A stretch of 64,000 nucleotides of DNA from Martinezella hainanensis (GCF_900094555.1 NZ_FMAC01000018.1:1-64000), one strand, 5' to 3'. Positions 52,852 to 62,200 are shown, numbered from the stretch's first letter. Program-made: numbers and translations. The notes: generated by a model from the letters alone, not told the origin.

Positions 52852-53769
52852 TCATGGCCCCGCTACCATTTTGAACGGTCCGAGGTGGAGATATTGTTCG
52901 ATCGTTCGCGCCGAACCGGTAGAGTAGGCGCCCGTTGTTCTGCCCTCGAGGAGCTCTTTGAGACGCATATTTGCTCTGATCCGCATTGTTTGCCATTTCT
53001 CGCTCCGCTTCGCGTCGAAATCTTCGTCCCAGTGGAGCGGCGCTTCTCCAATCGTGCGCTTCTTGTAAAGGTGATATAATGGCAATCTGTTCGGATGCCA
53101 GATGTCCCAGCCATGGGTGAATGCTCGGATCGAAATGTTTTGTTCTTCACCGTGGAAATACATGTATGGGTCGTAGGGGATTTCTTCTACAAAATGACCC
53201 CTCGTAAAAATAAATGCGGCAGACACCTGTAGGCCCGGAATATCAAACATCTCATTGGAATTTTCGCATGCGAACAATACAACCGGACTTGATAGGTTTA
53301 TTATATTCGATTTTGGAATAAGCTTTAACGTGCATGCGGTAAATCGCTTCTTTTCTATATTTCCATCAGATCGGACATTGAAGGCAAAGGGACGCGTCGA
53401 AACGAGCGTCTTAGCATTGCCACTGCTGCGTGAAATGGTTTCAAGTGTATCAACGAGTGTGACATCCCAGTTCCTATCGAAGTAGGAATGAGAGTCGATT
53501 TGAAGAAAATAATCTTCCTTCAGGTAGAGCGTCATTGCAAGTGCTCGTGCCCAGCTTACTCCGCGCGAGTGATAGGGATTGACGTGCAAATAGGCCATTT
53601 TGGACGACGCAACTGATAGCTCAGACTCTGTTGAGACGAAACTTTGATCTACGATCCCGAAGCGAAGTCGATCGGGAAACCTCGCTTTTTCCATCGCGCT
53701 CTTCACTGTGAAAGCGAGCATTGGATCGCAAAATCCGACAATGCTAATAAATATAGATGCCTTATTCAT
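52852..53769 (-). CDS. GT60-type (GlcNAc transferase, Skp1-like) glycosyltransferase
   Basis: 305 residues from the ATG at 53769 (the frame is open further, but IFISIVGFCDP is the natural beginning of the GT-A fold). The family signature is clear: FLQIDSHSYFDRNWD contains the Asp-x-Ser/His metal-binding motif, followed by FTRGHFVEEIPYDPYMYFHGEEQNISIRAFTHGWDIWHPN and the final HLYKK with HWDEDF. GT60 enzymes add GlcNAc to hydroxyproline or Ser/Thr of proteins, or to glycans. It lies near the RTX and small secreted proteins and might glycosylate an exported protein or polysaccharide. No operon partner is directly attached. Confidence 0.85.
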   Translation of the reverse strand: MNKASIFISIVGFCDPMLAFTVKSAMEKARFPDRLRFGIVDQSFVSTESELSVASSKMAYLHVNPYHSRGVSWARALAMTLYLKEDYFLQIDSHSYFDRNWDVTLVDTLETISRSSGNAKTLVSTRPFAFNVRSDGNIEKKRFTACTLKLIPKSNIINLSSPVVLFACENSNEMFDIPGLQVSAAFIFTRGHFVEEIPYDPYMYFHGEEQNISIRAFTHGWDIWHPNRLPLYHLYKKRTIGEAPLHWDEDFDAKRSEKWQTMRIRANMRLKELLEGRTTGAYSTGSARTIEQYLHLGPFKMVAGP

Positions 53770-54436
53770 TTGTACGGTATCGGTCCAAGGTCTGGATAAA
53801 GTTCTATAACTTATCTTCAAATCTAATAACTGAAATTCTAGGGACACGGCATGATTTTTTGCGCTTTCGTCGCATAATTTGTGGCTTAATACTTATTCGC
53901 GAGCACGGGCCGTCTAGACCAGTTTGGCACTCATGTTTGGCCGCAAATTCCGGCGAGTAGCTAAGTGATGGCTTTGACGCTGTTATAGGTTCATGGGAAC
54001 TTATTGAACATGTCCTGGGGCCATCCGCGTAAGCGGTCGGGCTCTATGCCTGACGGCACGGAACCAGGCTATGGGCTCGTTTCCGCTGGCACCAGTAACG
54101 ATCCCTTTGGCAGGGCTGCGATCGCAGCACCATGACGCCGGCACCGCCGGCGAAATCTCTTTCCTTGAGCGGGGAAAGAAGGCCCTGCCCTCTCTCCCCA
54201 GCAAGGGCAAAAGCCCGCCTCCCCATCCTTCGGCCTCAAGGCCTGCAGGACGAACGCGCCTTTGGCGCGCTCGCCACTCCAGCCGGCCGTGACACGACCG
54301 CCCTCCGGGTGGGCGATACCCCTCGGTTTTTACCCTTGCCCCCTTCTCACCCGCTGTTCCGCACGAGCTCGGGAAGCAGGAGCGGGTGCTCCTGCTTCTC
54401 AGGACCAAGACCGCTTCGCGGACAAGGAGAACGAAC
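53770..54436. other. Intergenic stretch with leader-module copy C
   Basis: No gene is supported. From about 54035 the sequence enters the repeated leader family; the remainder (53770-54030) is AT-rich and probably holds the GT60 promoter on the minus strand. Confidence 0.45.
54092..54436 (+). repeat. Leader-module repeat, copy C, in front of the ParB-like operon
   Basis: Shares with copy B the ordered words CCAGTAACGATC, CATGACGCCGGC, CCCTCTCTCCCCAGCAAG, CCTCCCCATCCTTCGG, CCTGCAGGACGAA, CGCCACTCCAGCCGG, CTCACCCGCTGTTCC and GAAGCAGGAGC. It ends at the AAGGAGA ribosome binding site of a 27-codon frame. Runs of short palindromes (GGCCTCAAGGCC, GGCGCGC) suggest a folded RNA leader. Confidence 0.7.
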
Positions 54437-54520
54437 GTGACCACGAAAATGATCTTTGAAGCCATCAGCCTAATGGCCTTCGTCGCAGCCGTCTGCGTCT
54501 GGGCCTTCGCAATCGCCTGA
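54437..54520 (+). CDS. Tiny single-span membrane peptide (27 aa) upstream of the ParB-like gene
   Basis: 27 codons from a GTG with a near-ideal AAGGAGA 6 bases upstream. TTKMIFEA is followed by a hydrophobic helix (ISLMAFVAAVCVWAFAIA) and stop. It lies 34 bases before the ParB-like start on the same strand, so it is the first cistron of that transcript. Function unknown; it may be a real membrane microprotein or a translated leader. Confidence 0.55.
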   Translation: MTTKMIFEAISLMAFVAAVCVWAFAIA

Positions 54521-54554
54521 TCCATCCAGCCATCATCAATAGGAGAGAATTTCC

Positions 54555-56465
54555 ATGACCGACATCATCACCATTGCACTGAACAAGCTCGACACCGACC
54601 CGATGAATGTTCGCAGGACCTACAGCGGGCAAGGAATTGCCGAACTCGCCGCAAACATTCGCAGCGATGGCTATCGGGTTCTGCAAAATCTTGTCGTTCG
54701 GAAAAGCGACAAGCGCGGACGCTATCTCGTGATCGCGGGCGAGCGTCGTCGTCTGGCGCTCGTAACCTTGGCCGAGGCTGGCGAGATCGCTAGGGATTTT
54801 CTGGTCGAATGCAAGGAGCGTGACGGCAGCACTGCGACCGAGATCAGCCTTGCTGAAAACATCATGCGCGAGGACATGCATCCACTCGACCAGTACGCGG
54901 CATTTTGCGTGCTGGCTGACAAGGGAATGCCCATTGCCGATATTGCCGCTCGCTTCGGCACGACCGAAACCATTGTACGTCGTCGTCTGGCCCTAGCTCG
55001 CGTTTCGCCGGTTCTCCAGAATCTCTATCGCGACGAGGAAATGAGCTTCGAGCAGCTGACCGCCTTCACCGTGACAGACGATCATGGCCGGCAGGAGGAA
55101 ATCTGGAATAGCCTCTCATCTTGGAACCGCAGCGCTCATACCATTCGCCACGCGCTGCAGCAGGATGCCATGAAGGCGAGCGATAAACGCATCGTGTTCA
55201 TCGGTGGACTGGAAGCGATTGAGGCGGCGGGTGGCGAAGTCCGGCGCGATCTATTCGACAACCATAACGGTGGCTTTACCACCGATATTGCATTGGTCGA
55301 GCGGCTTGTCGGCGAAAGGCTCGAAGCCGAGGCTGAAAAGCTTCGGGGTGATGGATGGGCTTGGGTGGAATGCGCAGCCGAATATCCGCAGGACGCCCAC
55401 CGGATGCGCAGGATCTATCCTCAATCCGTGCCGCTAAGTGATGAGCAACAAGCCGAGCTCGACCAGTTGGACCGTGACTATACCGAGCTTGCCGAGCAGA
55501 TCGAAACAGATAGCGCCGACGATGATGCCGAAAGCCGGTTCGAGATAGTCTCCGCTCGGATAGAGGCGTTACAGGCATCCGAGGAGCAGTTTGCTCCGGA
55601 GGACACCGCACGGGCGGGCGCCTATGTCTGCATCGACCATTACGGCAAACTGCGCATCGAGCGCGGCTTCCTCAAACCAGATGACACCCAAACTTCAAAT
55701 GAGCATGAAGGTTGCGATGACGACGGTACCCAAAGCTTGGAACAGAAGGCACAGGCGGCCAAGGCCTTTGTGATCTCGGCTGCCCTTGCCCAAGAGCTGA
55801 CCGCGCAGAAGACCGCCGCCATCCGCGCAGAACTCGCCCACAATCCGGACGTGGCATTGGCCGCTGTCGTCCATGCCCTTCTTCTCGGTACGCAGCACAT
55901 ATATGGGAGCGAAGAAACCTGCCTCGAGCTGCGGCTGACCAGTGAACGGCTGGAAAACTCGATAAAGGACCCCGCCGAATGCAAGGGGACGGTGGCACTG
56001 GACGAGCTGGCCGAAAACTACGGCCATCACCTTCCCGGCAACCCAGCCGATCTGTGGGAATGGTGCCTTGGCCAGTCGCGTGATGAGCTCATGAACCTCC
56101 TCGCCTTTGCTGCCGCAAAGTCCGTCAATGCGTTGCAGCTGCCACACTATGATCGGAAGAAGCAGCGCCAGCATGCGGATCGTCTGGCGACCGTGCTCAA
56201 TATCGATATGGCGGCATGGTTCACGCCGACTTCGGAGAACTATTTCGGGCGGATCAGCAAGGCGGGCATCGAGGAAGCTTTGATCGAGGCAAAAGGGGTC
56301 GATTTTGCCAGCGGTGTTGCGGGAATGAAGAAGATCGAGGCCGCAGCCTATGCGGTGCGTCAGATCGAAGGCACCGGCTGGCTCCCTGCACTAGTTCGGA
56401 TCGCAGACCTCGAACCCTTCGACGGCGATGACGAGGACGATAAGTTGGCGGAAGCCGCAGAGTAA
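54555..56465 (+). CDS. Large ParB/RepB/Spo0J-family plasmid protein
   Basis: 636 residues, twice the length of a standard ParB. Residues 5-105 are the ParB N-terminal (sulfiredoxin-like) domain with YLVIAGERRRLAL and the Arg-containing box ISLAENIMREDMHPLD. Residues 115-150 are the HTH (KGMPIADIAARFGTTETIVRRRL). The remaining 480 residues are an acidic, helical extension seen in ParB-like proteins of alphaproteobacterial plasmids and integrative elements, often next to DUF932 genes. Whether it acts in partition, as a CTP switch or in gene control is unknown. AGGAGAG lies upstream of the ATG. The gene is not next to the ParA at 57562, which has its own RHH partner. Confidence 0.88.
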   Translation: MTDIITIALNKLDTDPMNVRRTYSGQGIAELAANIRSDGYRVLQNLVVRKSDKRGRYLVIAGERRRLALVTLAEAGEIARDFLVECKERDGSTATEISLAENIMREDMHPLDQYAAFCVLADKGMPIADIAARFGTTETIVRRRLALARVSPVLQNLYRDEEMSFEQLTAFTVTDDHGRQEEIWNSLSSWNRSAHTIRHALQQDAMKASDKRIVFIGGLEAIEAAGGEVRRDLFDNHNGGFTTDIALVERLVGERLEAEAEKLRGDGWAWVECAAEYPQDAHRMRRIYPQSVPLSDEQQAELDQLDRDYTELAEQIETDSADDDAESRFEIVSARIEALQASEEQFAPEDTARAGAYVCIDHYGKLRIERGFLKPDDTQTSNEHEGCDDDGTQSLEQKAQAAKAFVISAALAQELTAQKTAAIRAELAHNPDVALAAVVHALLLGTQHIYGSEETCLELRLTSERLENSIKDPAECKGTVALDELAENYGHHLPGNPADLWEWCLGQSRDELMNLLAFAAAKSVNALQLPHYDRKKQRQHADRLATVLNIDMAAWFTPTSENYFGRISKAGIEEALIEAKGVDFASGVAGMKKIEAAAYAVRQIEGTGWLPALVRIADLEPFDGDDEDDKLAEAAE

Positions 56466-56472
56466 AAGGAAA

Positions 56473-56504
56473 GAGCCGGTCGCGGCACCCTCCGCGACCG
56501 GCTC
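56473..56504 (+). terminator. Perfect 13-bp hairpin after the ParB-like gene
   Basis: GAGCCGGTCGCGG and CCGCGACCGGCTC around a 6-base loop, seven bases after the stop codon. Confidence 0.65.
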
Positions 56505-57184
56505 AACTGACAGACGAACGGCCTGCAAAGCGGAACTCTATCTGGTAGCATTGTTAGCATCGGCACTACCATAAGGCCAGCGCCAGGGTGCGGCCTTGGC
56601 GGGTCGACCGCCGCGGTCGCAGCAAGAGGACCCCGCAAGCCCGCGTCCTCTCACACTCTCCCCCCACCCGAAAAGTCATTGCATGGGCTGTGCCGTTTGC
56701 GAAAGCCTACAGCAAACGCCCTTCGGCGTATCTGATCGACGCCTCGCCTATCTCCGTTGATGAGTTGCATTTGCTTTTGCGACGCGAGATTGTCGGTATC
56801 GATCCAGCACGACAGTTCAGCGGTATCGCGCGGGGCCATATCGGGTATATCCCTTTCTCTGTATGCGGATATCCTCAAGATTGAGCCGGGATGACAGCAG
56901 GCGGCTTCACGCAGATGAAGATGTAGCACGCGGAGCCGAATCAACCTCTCTGTCTAAGAACCTCGTAATCTTGCGTGGACTAAAGGTTTTCCAGCCGCAG
57001 CGCCGCCGAGCGGCGCGTCCGCGGCCGTAGTGAGCCCTGACATGTGTCGGGGCGAACGAAGCTGGCGGAGCAAACCCGCGCCCGCCAGGTTGCGCCGAAG
57101 GGTTTTGCGAAGCCTTGTGGGAAACCTGCTCCGTGACGCATGTGCGCACGCGAGGATTGATCCCTCGACGCCCGCCCCTGCCAG
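56505..57184. other. GC-rich intergenic stretch between ParB-like and RHH genes
   Basis: 680 bases with no supported gene; frames on both strands are short and without ribosome binding sites. Palindromic GC-rich words are frequent around 56990-57130 (for example GCGGCGCG..CGCGGCCG). It separates two convergent transcripts and may carry termination signals. Confidence 0.45.
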
Positions 57185-57565
57185 CTAAGATTTCGGCCTC
57201 TGCTTAAGATAGCCGCGCAGCGCCTTGTCGACCACTTGCGACACCCTCAAACCATCCTCGGCCGCTGCCACCTTGATTGCCCGGATGACGTCGCGGCCAA
57301 CATTCACCTGAAACCGTGTGGTTTCCACCGCACCGCCATCCTGAGTGTCAGGCAGATCGGCAGCTAGGCTGCTGCTCTTGCCAGGGGCCTCACCGTCGCT
57401 CGCCATCTCACCGGGATGCTCCGCTTCTGGTGCACTCGGCCCTTCGTCTTTGGGCGTTACGAACATCTCATCATAGCGCTTGAGCTGGTCCGTCGTATCG
57501 GCAAGAAGATCGGAGAGGTCTTTGGCACTGCGCTTGCGGCGGCCGAGTTCTCTGAAGTCTGTCAT
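57185..57565 (-). CDS. Ribbon-helix-helix partner of the ParA-like protein (VirC2-like position)
   Basis: 126 residues. A basic N-terminus (RELGRRKRSAKDLSDLL) and an acidic, Pro/Ser-rich middle are followed by a C-terminal RHH domain (ETTRFQVNVGRDVIRAIKVAAAEDGLRVSQVVDKALRGYL in parts) of the CopG/ParG kind. It overlaps the ParA-like gene by four bases (ATGA). Such a pair is either a partition cassette (ParA plus small centromere-binding protein) or a VirC1/VirC2-like relaxosome helper. The neighbouring mobC/relaxase and border-like nick site favour the second, without proof. Confidence 0.8.
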   Translation of the reverse strand: MTDFRELGRRKRSAKDLSDLLADTTDQLKRYDEMFVTPKDEGPSAPEAEHPGEMASDGEAPGKSSSLAADLPDTQDGGAVETTRFQVNVGRDVIRAIKVAAAEDGLRVSQVVDKALRGYLKQRPKS

Positions 57566-58263
57566 CGGCGAACCCTTTGGGACTCGACTGCCGGCAGTTC
57601 ATCAGCCTTTATTGCCTCTGTGATGTCGTTCAGCAGTTGCACGATGTTTGCGCGTGCTTTCTTCACCTGATCGGCTTTTGACGGATCCTGGGACAGGATC
57701 TCCAACGTGCCGGAATTGAGGCAGAACTGCTCGTAGACTTTGCGTGCCCTTATGAACGTTGGTAGGGCCGGCAGTTTGTGGGCGCGGATCAATTCGATGG
57801 CGTCCTGGAATGCCTTTGTATTGAGATCGATGCCCTCGACGCGGTTGAGCACAAGCCGAAGTGGAGCTCGTTTAAGATTCCGCGCCCATTCGAACAGTTT
57901 GACGGTCTCGAACATTTCCATGACGTTCGCTTTGGCCGGCACGATGGTGAGGTCGCTTGCGACCACAGCGGCGGTGAGAAGCTCGTTCATCGACCCTTGT
58001 ACATCGATCAGTGTGATGCCCTCCCCTGTTTGCGAGATGGCGTCGACGAGCTCCTGTTGGGTTGCGGCCCTGCTAGCGGTGATGCTCTTGGGAAGTGTTC
58101 CGGCCTGGCGGCAGCGGTTTACCCATTGGAAGCATGAGAGCTGCCTGTCTGCATCGATGATATGGATGTTGGAAGATGCCGACGCGAGTTCTGAAGCAAC
58201 GAGCGCACATAGGGTGGACTTGCCAACGCCGCCCTTGGAGTTTGCGAATGTCAGGATGGTCAT
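57562..58263 (-). CDS. ParA/VirC1-like ATPase
   Basis: 233 residues from the ATG at 58263. Deviant Walker A KGGVGKST at residues 10-17, the Walker A' region IHIIDADRQLSCFQWV, and Walker B ITLIDVQGSMNEL. The LDVQG-type Walker B and the size (231 residues in Agrobacterium VirC1) are close to VirC1-like ParA proteins, which gather relaxosomes at the cell pole next to the border overdrive. GGAG is 11 bases upstream. It is transcribed away from mobC and the relaxase gene; the intergenic region holds repeats and an oriT candidate. Confidence 0.88.
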   Translation of the reverse strand: MTILTFANSKGGVGKSTLCALVASELASASSNIHIIDADRQLSCFQWVNRCRQAGTLPKSITASRAATQQELVDAISQTGEGITLIDVQGSMNELLTAAVVASDLTIVPAKANVMEMFETVKLFEWARNLKRAPLRLVLNRVEGIDLNTKAFQDAIELIRAHKLPALPTFIRARKVYEQFCLNSGTLEILSQDPSKADQVKKARANIVQLLNDITEAIKADELPAVESQRVRR

Positions 58264-58374
58264 GCTGAGATGGGCTCCTATAACTGCATTGCATGCACCT
58301 CCCGTTAATTTTGCTATATATGTTATCAATTGACAAGTTCCCGCACTTCATGAGCTCTAGCGACTACCAGCAGC

Positions 58375-58556
58375 GTCGTCGCTCCGTGCAGTCTGCGCGC
58401 TCCTCGAAGTGCGTGAAGCATCCGGAGCGTTCGAAGTGCATGGAGTTCACGTGGTGGCCTGAGTGCGCAGACCAAGCGTCGTTCGCAGGGTTCAAATGGT
58501 GCGTGCAGCGCATGCACTTCGTGCAGTTTGCAAGCTTCGCTCAGTGCGCGTAGTGT
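58375..58556. repeat. Irregular GTGC-phased repeats upstream of the ParA-like gene
   Basis: GTGC words recur seven times at spacings of mostly 22-27 bases, several inside TCGAAGTGC-type words (TCGAAGTGCGTGAAGC, TCGAAGTGCATGGAG). A centromere-like binding array for the RHH protein or an overdrive-like enhancer is possible. Confidence 0.45.
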
Positions 58557-58600
58557 ATTGATTTAAAAGGGAAATATTGAAAAAAGTGAAGTTAAATGGA

Positions 58601-58630
58601 TGGCAGGGATATACGATTTGTGATACAAAT
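58601..58630. other. Candidate oriT nick site resembling a T-DNA border
   Basis: TGGCAGGGATATAC (58601-58614) matches the start of the T-DNA border consensus TGGCAGGATATAT with one extra G; on the other strand it reads GTATATCCCTGCCA, next to the VirD2/IncP nick rule ATCCTG-C. ATTTGT-GAT-ACAAAT (58616-58630) is an inverted repeat at the position expected of an IncP-type oriT. mobC begins 157 bases away. Confidence 0.55.
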
Positions 58631-58786
58631 CTGCCACGCCACGATAGCGGCGTTCGTGTGGCGACAAAGCTTGCGCTTTGCGCTGGGTTGCTCCGGCAGT
58701 CTCTCGATCGAGACCGGAGCAATGAATGAGGCTGATCCGTCGCGCATGTGGTGATTGATGGGTGTTGGGCTTGGAGATTTGCCGTC

Positions 58787-59221
58787 ATGACAAGGGTCGC
58801 AAAGGCACGGAGTTCACGGACTGGAACGTTGCATGTGCGGCTTACCGAGACGGAGCTTGCGGGATTTTCGGCCTTCTGTTCTGGCCGTGGCGTCACCTTG
58901 AGCGAGGGAGCGCGACGCATGGTGCGGGCTGCCTGCGGCTTCGGGCCGACCCATGACCATGAGACGCGTGATGCCATTCTCGAGCTCGCTTACCAGACGA
59001 GGGCGATCGGTGTGAACCTCAACCAGGCGGTCAAGGCGCTGCATCGTGGCAAGCTGCCGTCGGATGCTGCGTTGAAGCAGGGTCTTACGCGGATGGCGCA
59101 GGTGCTGTCGATCCAGGAGGAACTTTACAGGACGCTCTGCGGTCGCGCTCGGGAAGACATGGTGCGGGCGATCGAGGATGGTGCGGACGTGAGTGGCATC
59201 GCTAGTGGGGCGGATGCGTGA
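58787..59221 (+). CDS. mobC: MobC-like relaxosome accessory protein
   Basis: 144 residues from the ATG at 58787 (GGAG about 10 bases upstream). The N-terminus carries an RHH DNA-binding motif (GTLHVRLTETELAGFSAFC, then GVTLSEGARRMVRAACG), followed by the MobC helical region YQTRAIGVNLNQAVKALHRGKLP, which matches the conserved GxNLNQ motif of MobC proteins. It should bind oriT and help the relaxase open the strands. Its stop overlaps the relaxase start (TGATG). Confidence 0.87.
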   Translation: MTRVAKARSSRTGTLHVRLTETELAGFSAFCSGRGVTLSEGARRMVRAACGFGPTHDHETRDAILELAYQTRAIGVNLNQAVKALHRGKLPSDAALKQGLTRMAQVLSIQEELYRTLCGRAREDMVRAIEDGADVSGIASGADA

Positions 59222-62200
59222 TGGAAGCCAGCTTCCTTGACGAGCTCGGGCTCGACGATCTGCTGGAGCGATTGAAACGGCGCAGGCGATCCCTGCAGCA
59301 ATCGGACGTGGATGCGCTTGCGAGCTATAGCGCTCCATCTGCCGCAACACGTCCTTTAGGCATGACACTCGGGCTCGAAAGGGAAGACGAAGAACGGCGT
59401 CGCAGGCGTCGTCGTGGGAGTCCGGGCACTTCTCTTGGTCTAGCGCACTCACCGCGATCAATACCGGCGTCTCCAGCACCAGCTCCTACACCACTTCGAT
59501 CACCTGCCGACATGCGCGGGGGATTGGCGCGGGGATCGCAGGGCGCAATGGTCAAGCTCGTCAGCTATGCCAGCGGATCATCACGTACAGGCGCGCTTCT
59601 GTCCTATCAAAGCCGGCAGGGACAGGTGACGCTGGAGCGGGAGGATTATAGCGAGGTCAGGGGCGCCGACGCCGTTCACGCGCTGGCGAGTGAGTGGGCC
59701 GATGCGTCCAGGCACCGTGCGCCGTCGAAGGACGTTCTCATGTTCAGGCTGACGCCAGCATCTTTCGTCGAGACTGATACGGTGGATGCGGCGCTCGAAG
59801 AGGGGCTTTCCGGCCATCGTTATGCGTGGACGGTCGGCTGGGATGCGGCCGGGCGTCAGCGCATAGATATCGTGATGACGGCGGCGAGTAGCCGGCGTGA
59901 GGGCTCAGACACCGACAAGCGCGGCAGGTCGTATCGTGTCTTCGATAGCCCTGGCTCTTTGGCCGGACTGGAGCGGCGACTGGACGAGGCTTTTGGTCAA
60001 GCGGTATCGATGGAAGAGCGCGGTTTTGCCCATGGCGTCGAAGGGGCTGCGCGGTATCTGTCGCGGCTGACGTCCGGAGGGAGAGATGAAGCACATCTGT
60101 CCGATGGAAAAATGCTTCGCGGACACGAAGCCAATCTCGCCGCAGCGCGTTCGTGGAAGCGGGATATGCGCTCTCAGGAGCAGCGAGACGTTGCCCATAT
60201 CGTACTCAGCGCCATGCCGGGTACGGACAAGGCGGCGTTCGTTTCGGCCGCTCGTGCGACGCTCGAGACAGAGTTTGCCGGTCACGCTTTTGCCTTTGCG
60301 TTGCACGAGGACAGCAAGCATGTCCATGTTCATGCGGTGGTCCGGCTGACATCGGATATGGGCAAGCGGTTACGGCCCGGCATTCAGGATTTTAAGCGTT
60401 GGCGCGAGACGCTTGCCTCTAAGGCGCGTGAACGCGGCATTGCGATGGAGGCAACCAGCCGCTTCGAGCGGGCCAATCCACCGGGCTACAAGCTGAAGGA
60501 TGTTCGCCAGTTGGAAAAGGGCAACGCCTCGGAACGCGTGCGCCAGCGTGTCGAGGCCGTCAGGACGGGTGCCGTTCATGTTCCCGTGCGGGAAGAGGGT
60601 AAGCGCCGGGCAGTTGCTGCCGCTGAAGGATGGAGTGAGGTTGCGGCGATGTCAGCGCAAAGCGCAAGCTTTGTCGCGTCATCGCAAGCCGTTCGTGAGG
60701 TTCCCGTGGAACCAGGTGTGCTGCGGCTCTATCGGGCGGAACGGCCAGGAGTTCGGTCGTCGGCGCCGATATTTACGCGCGATCGCGCCGAGGCCCTTGA
60801 GTTGGTGCGGCGCCATGATGGGACGCTCGGCTATGTCGATGTCCGGCCAGCCGACATGCACCGGATTACGCCGGCGCGTGCACAATCCAGGTCCGCAACC
60901 GGTTCCGCTTCCGGCGATGGCGCAGCTATCCGTTTCGTGGTGCCACGTGAGCTCGCCGACACGGCGCGTCCTTTGCTGCAAGCCGAGACGGAAATGGCGA
61001 AGGTTCTCGAGTTCCGCCGGCGTAGTGAGGCGGCAGTACGTTTGATGAAACCGCAACGCTTGGCGCCGCTGGCCGAGAAGCAGTTAGCGGGATTGATCGA
61101 TCATTTTACGAAGGGAGCGAATAACTTGGCAAATCTCAACGTGATGAAGACCTCGTTCGCCGACATGAACGAGCAGATGGAGATCATCAAGAAACATCTG
61201 CCATCGGATCGCCAGCCGCAGATCGAGGAGCTGCATGGCAAGCTTCGGGACTCTCAACAGCGCATGCTGGCCATCCAGGAAGACATCGAGAAGAAGCGCG
61301 GCGCGGTCGAGGGCGACCGCTTTGTCGCTCCAGTCAAATACGAGTTTCGCCAGTTTGTGGCTGAAGAACGCGGCGCGGTTATTCGTTATGTTACCCATAA
61401 GGAAGGCGGCAAAGGAGCCGTTGCCTTTACGGATCACGGCGACAAGGTCGAAATCAACACATGGAAAGATCGCGAGACCGTGCTTGCTGCCATGCAGGTC
61501 GCTTCGCAAAAATGGGGTAGCCTGACGATCAGTGGTACCGAAGGTTACAAGAGCCTCGCCATCGAGCTTGCTGCCGAGCATGGCTTCAAAATCACCAATC
61601 TCGAGCTCCAGGAAAAGCTGGTCGCCGCGAATGAGCGAGTAGCGCGGCTACGCGAGCTTAGCGCCGGTCTTGCCCCAGGTGCGCCCCATAAAGAGAACCC
61701 GGCTGGGGTACTCGGCACGTCACAGCGAGATGTTACCGCTCCGGCGTCGACCACAACCGAAGGACCCGCCACCACTCAATCCGGACCGGTGACCTCCACT
61801 CCGATCGTGGATGGTGACAAGATCAAGCCCGCCGACAGTGAACGCGCATCGACCCTTGCGGCGATGCGTGCGGCGGCGGAAAAATGGGGTTCCATCAACG
61901 TCAATGGTACTGCACGGGACAAGGCCATCGCCGTGGAGCTTGCCGCCGAGCACGGGTTCAAGATTACCAATCCCGAGCTTCAGGAGCAATTAAGTGCAGC
62001 GCGGGAAAGAGTGGAGGAGCGCCGGCGTAGGGAAGAGGCGCGCGAGCGCAAGGTTGCCGGCTTCACCGACGGTTCACAGTCACACGACAATCCCGATCGG
62101 CAGCAAGCTAGCCCCGCGGCGGGCAGCCCCTCCATGGCGCGCAGCGATGCCGAGATCGCAGTCAATCTTGAGGTGGTGCGCGAGCGGACCGAAGCCGAAG

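Larger units (their letters stand above)
58264..58786. other. Divergent control and transfer-origin region
   Basis: 523 bases between the ParA-like gene (minus) and mobC (plus). It contains a GTGC-rich repeat tract (58375-58556), an AT-rich gap, a border-like nick motif with an adjacent inverted repeat (58601-58630), and a CGCCACGA / TCGTGTGGCG stem (58636-58662). Small frames over the repeat tract on both strands are low-complexity and not accepted as genes. Confidence 0.6.

Noticed and set aside
52672..53000. A lux-type box near the LuxR gene
   Set aside because: No convincing 18-20-base dyad of the lux/tra type was found by eye upstream of the LuxR gene or the neighbouring promoters.
54092..58263. 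A repABC or standard parABS replication/partition locus
   Set aside because: No RepC-like initiator is present, and the ParB-like gene is not linked in an operon with the ParA-like gene, so an origin of replication cannot be placed here.
58326..58553. Small frames on both strands over the GTGC repeat tract
   Set aside because: They follow from the repeats, lack ribosome binding sites and give biased Cys/Ser/His-rich peptides; a regulatory or centromere-like role is more likely.
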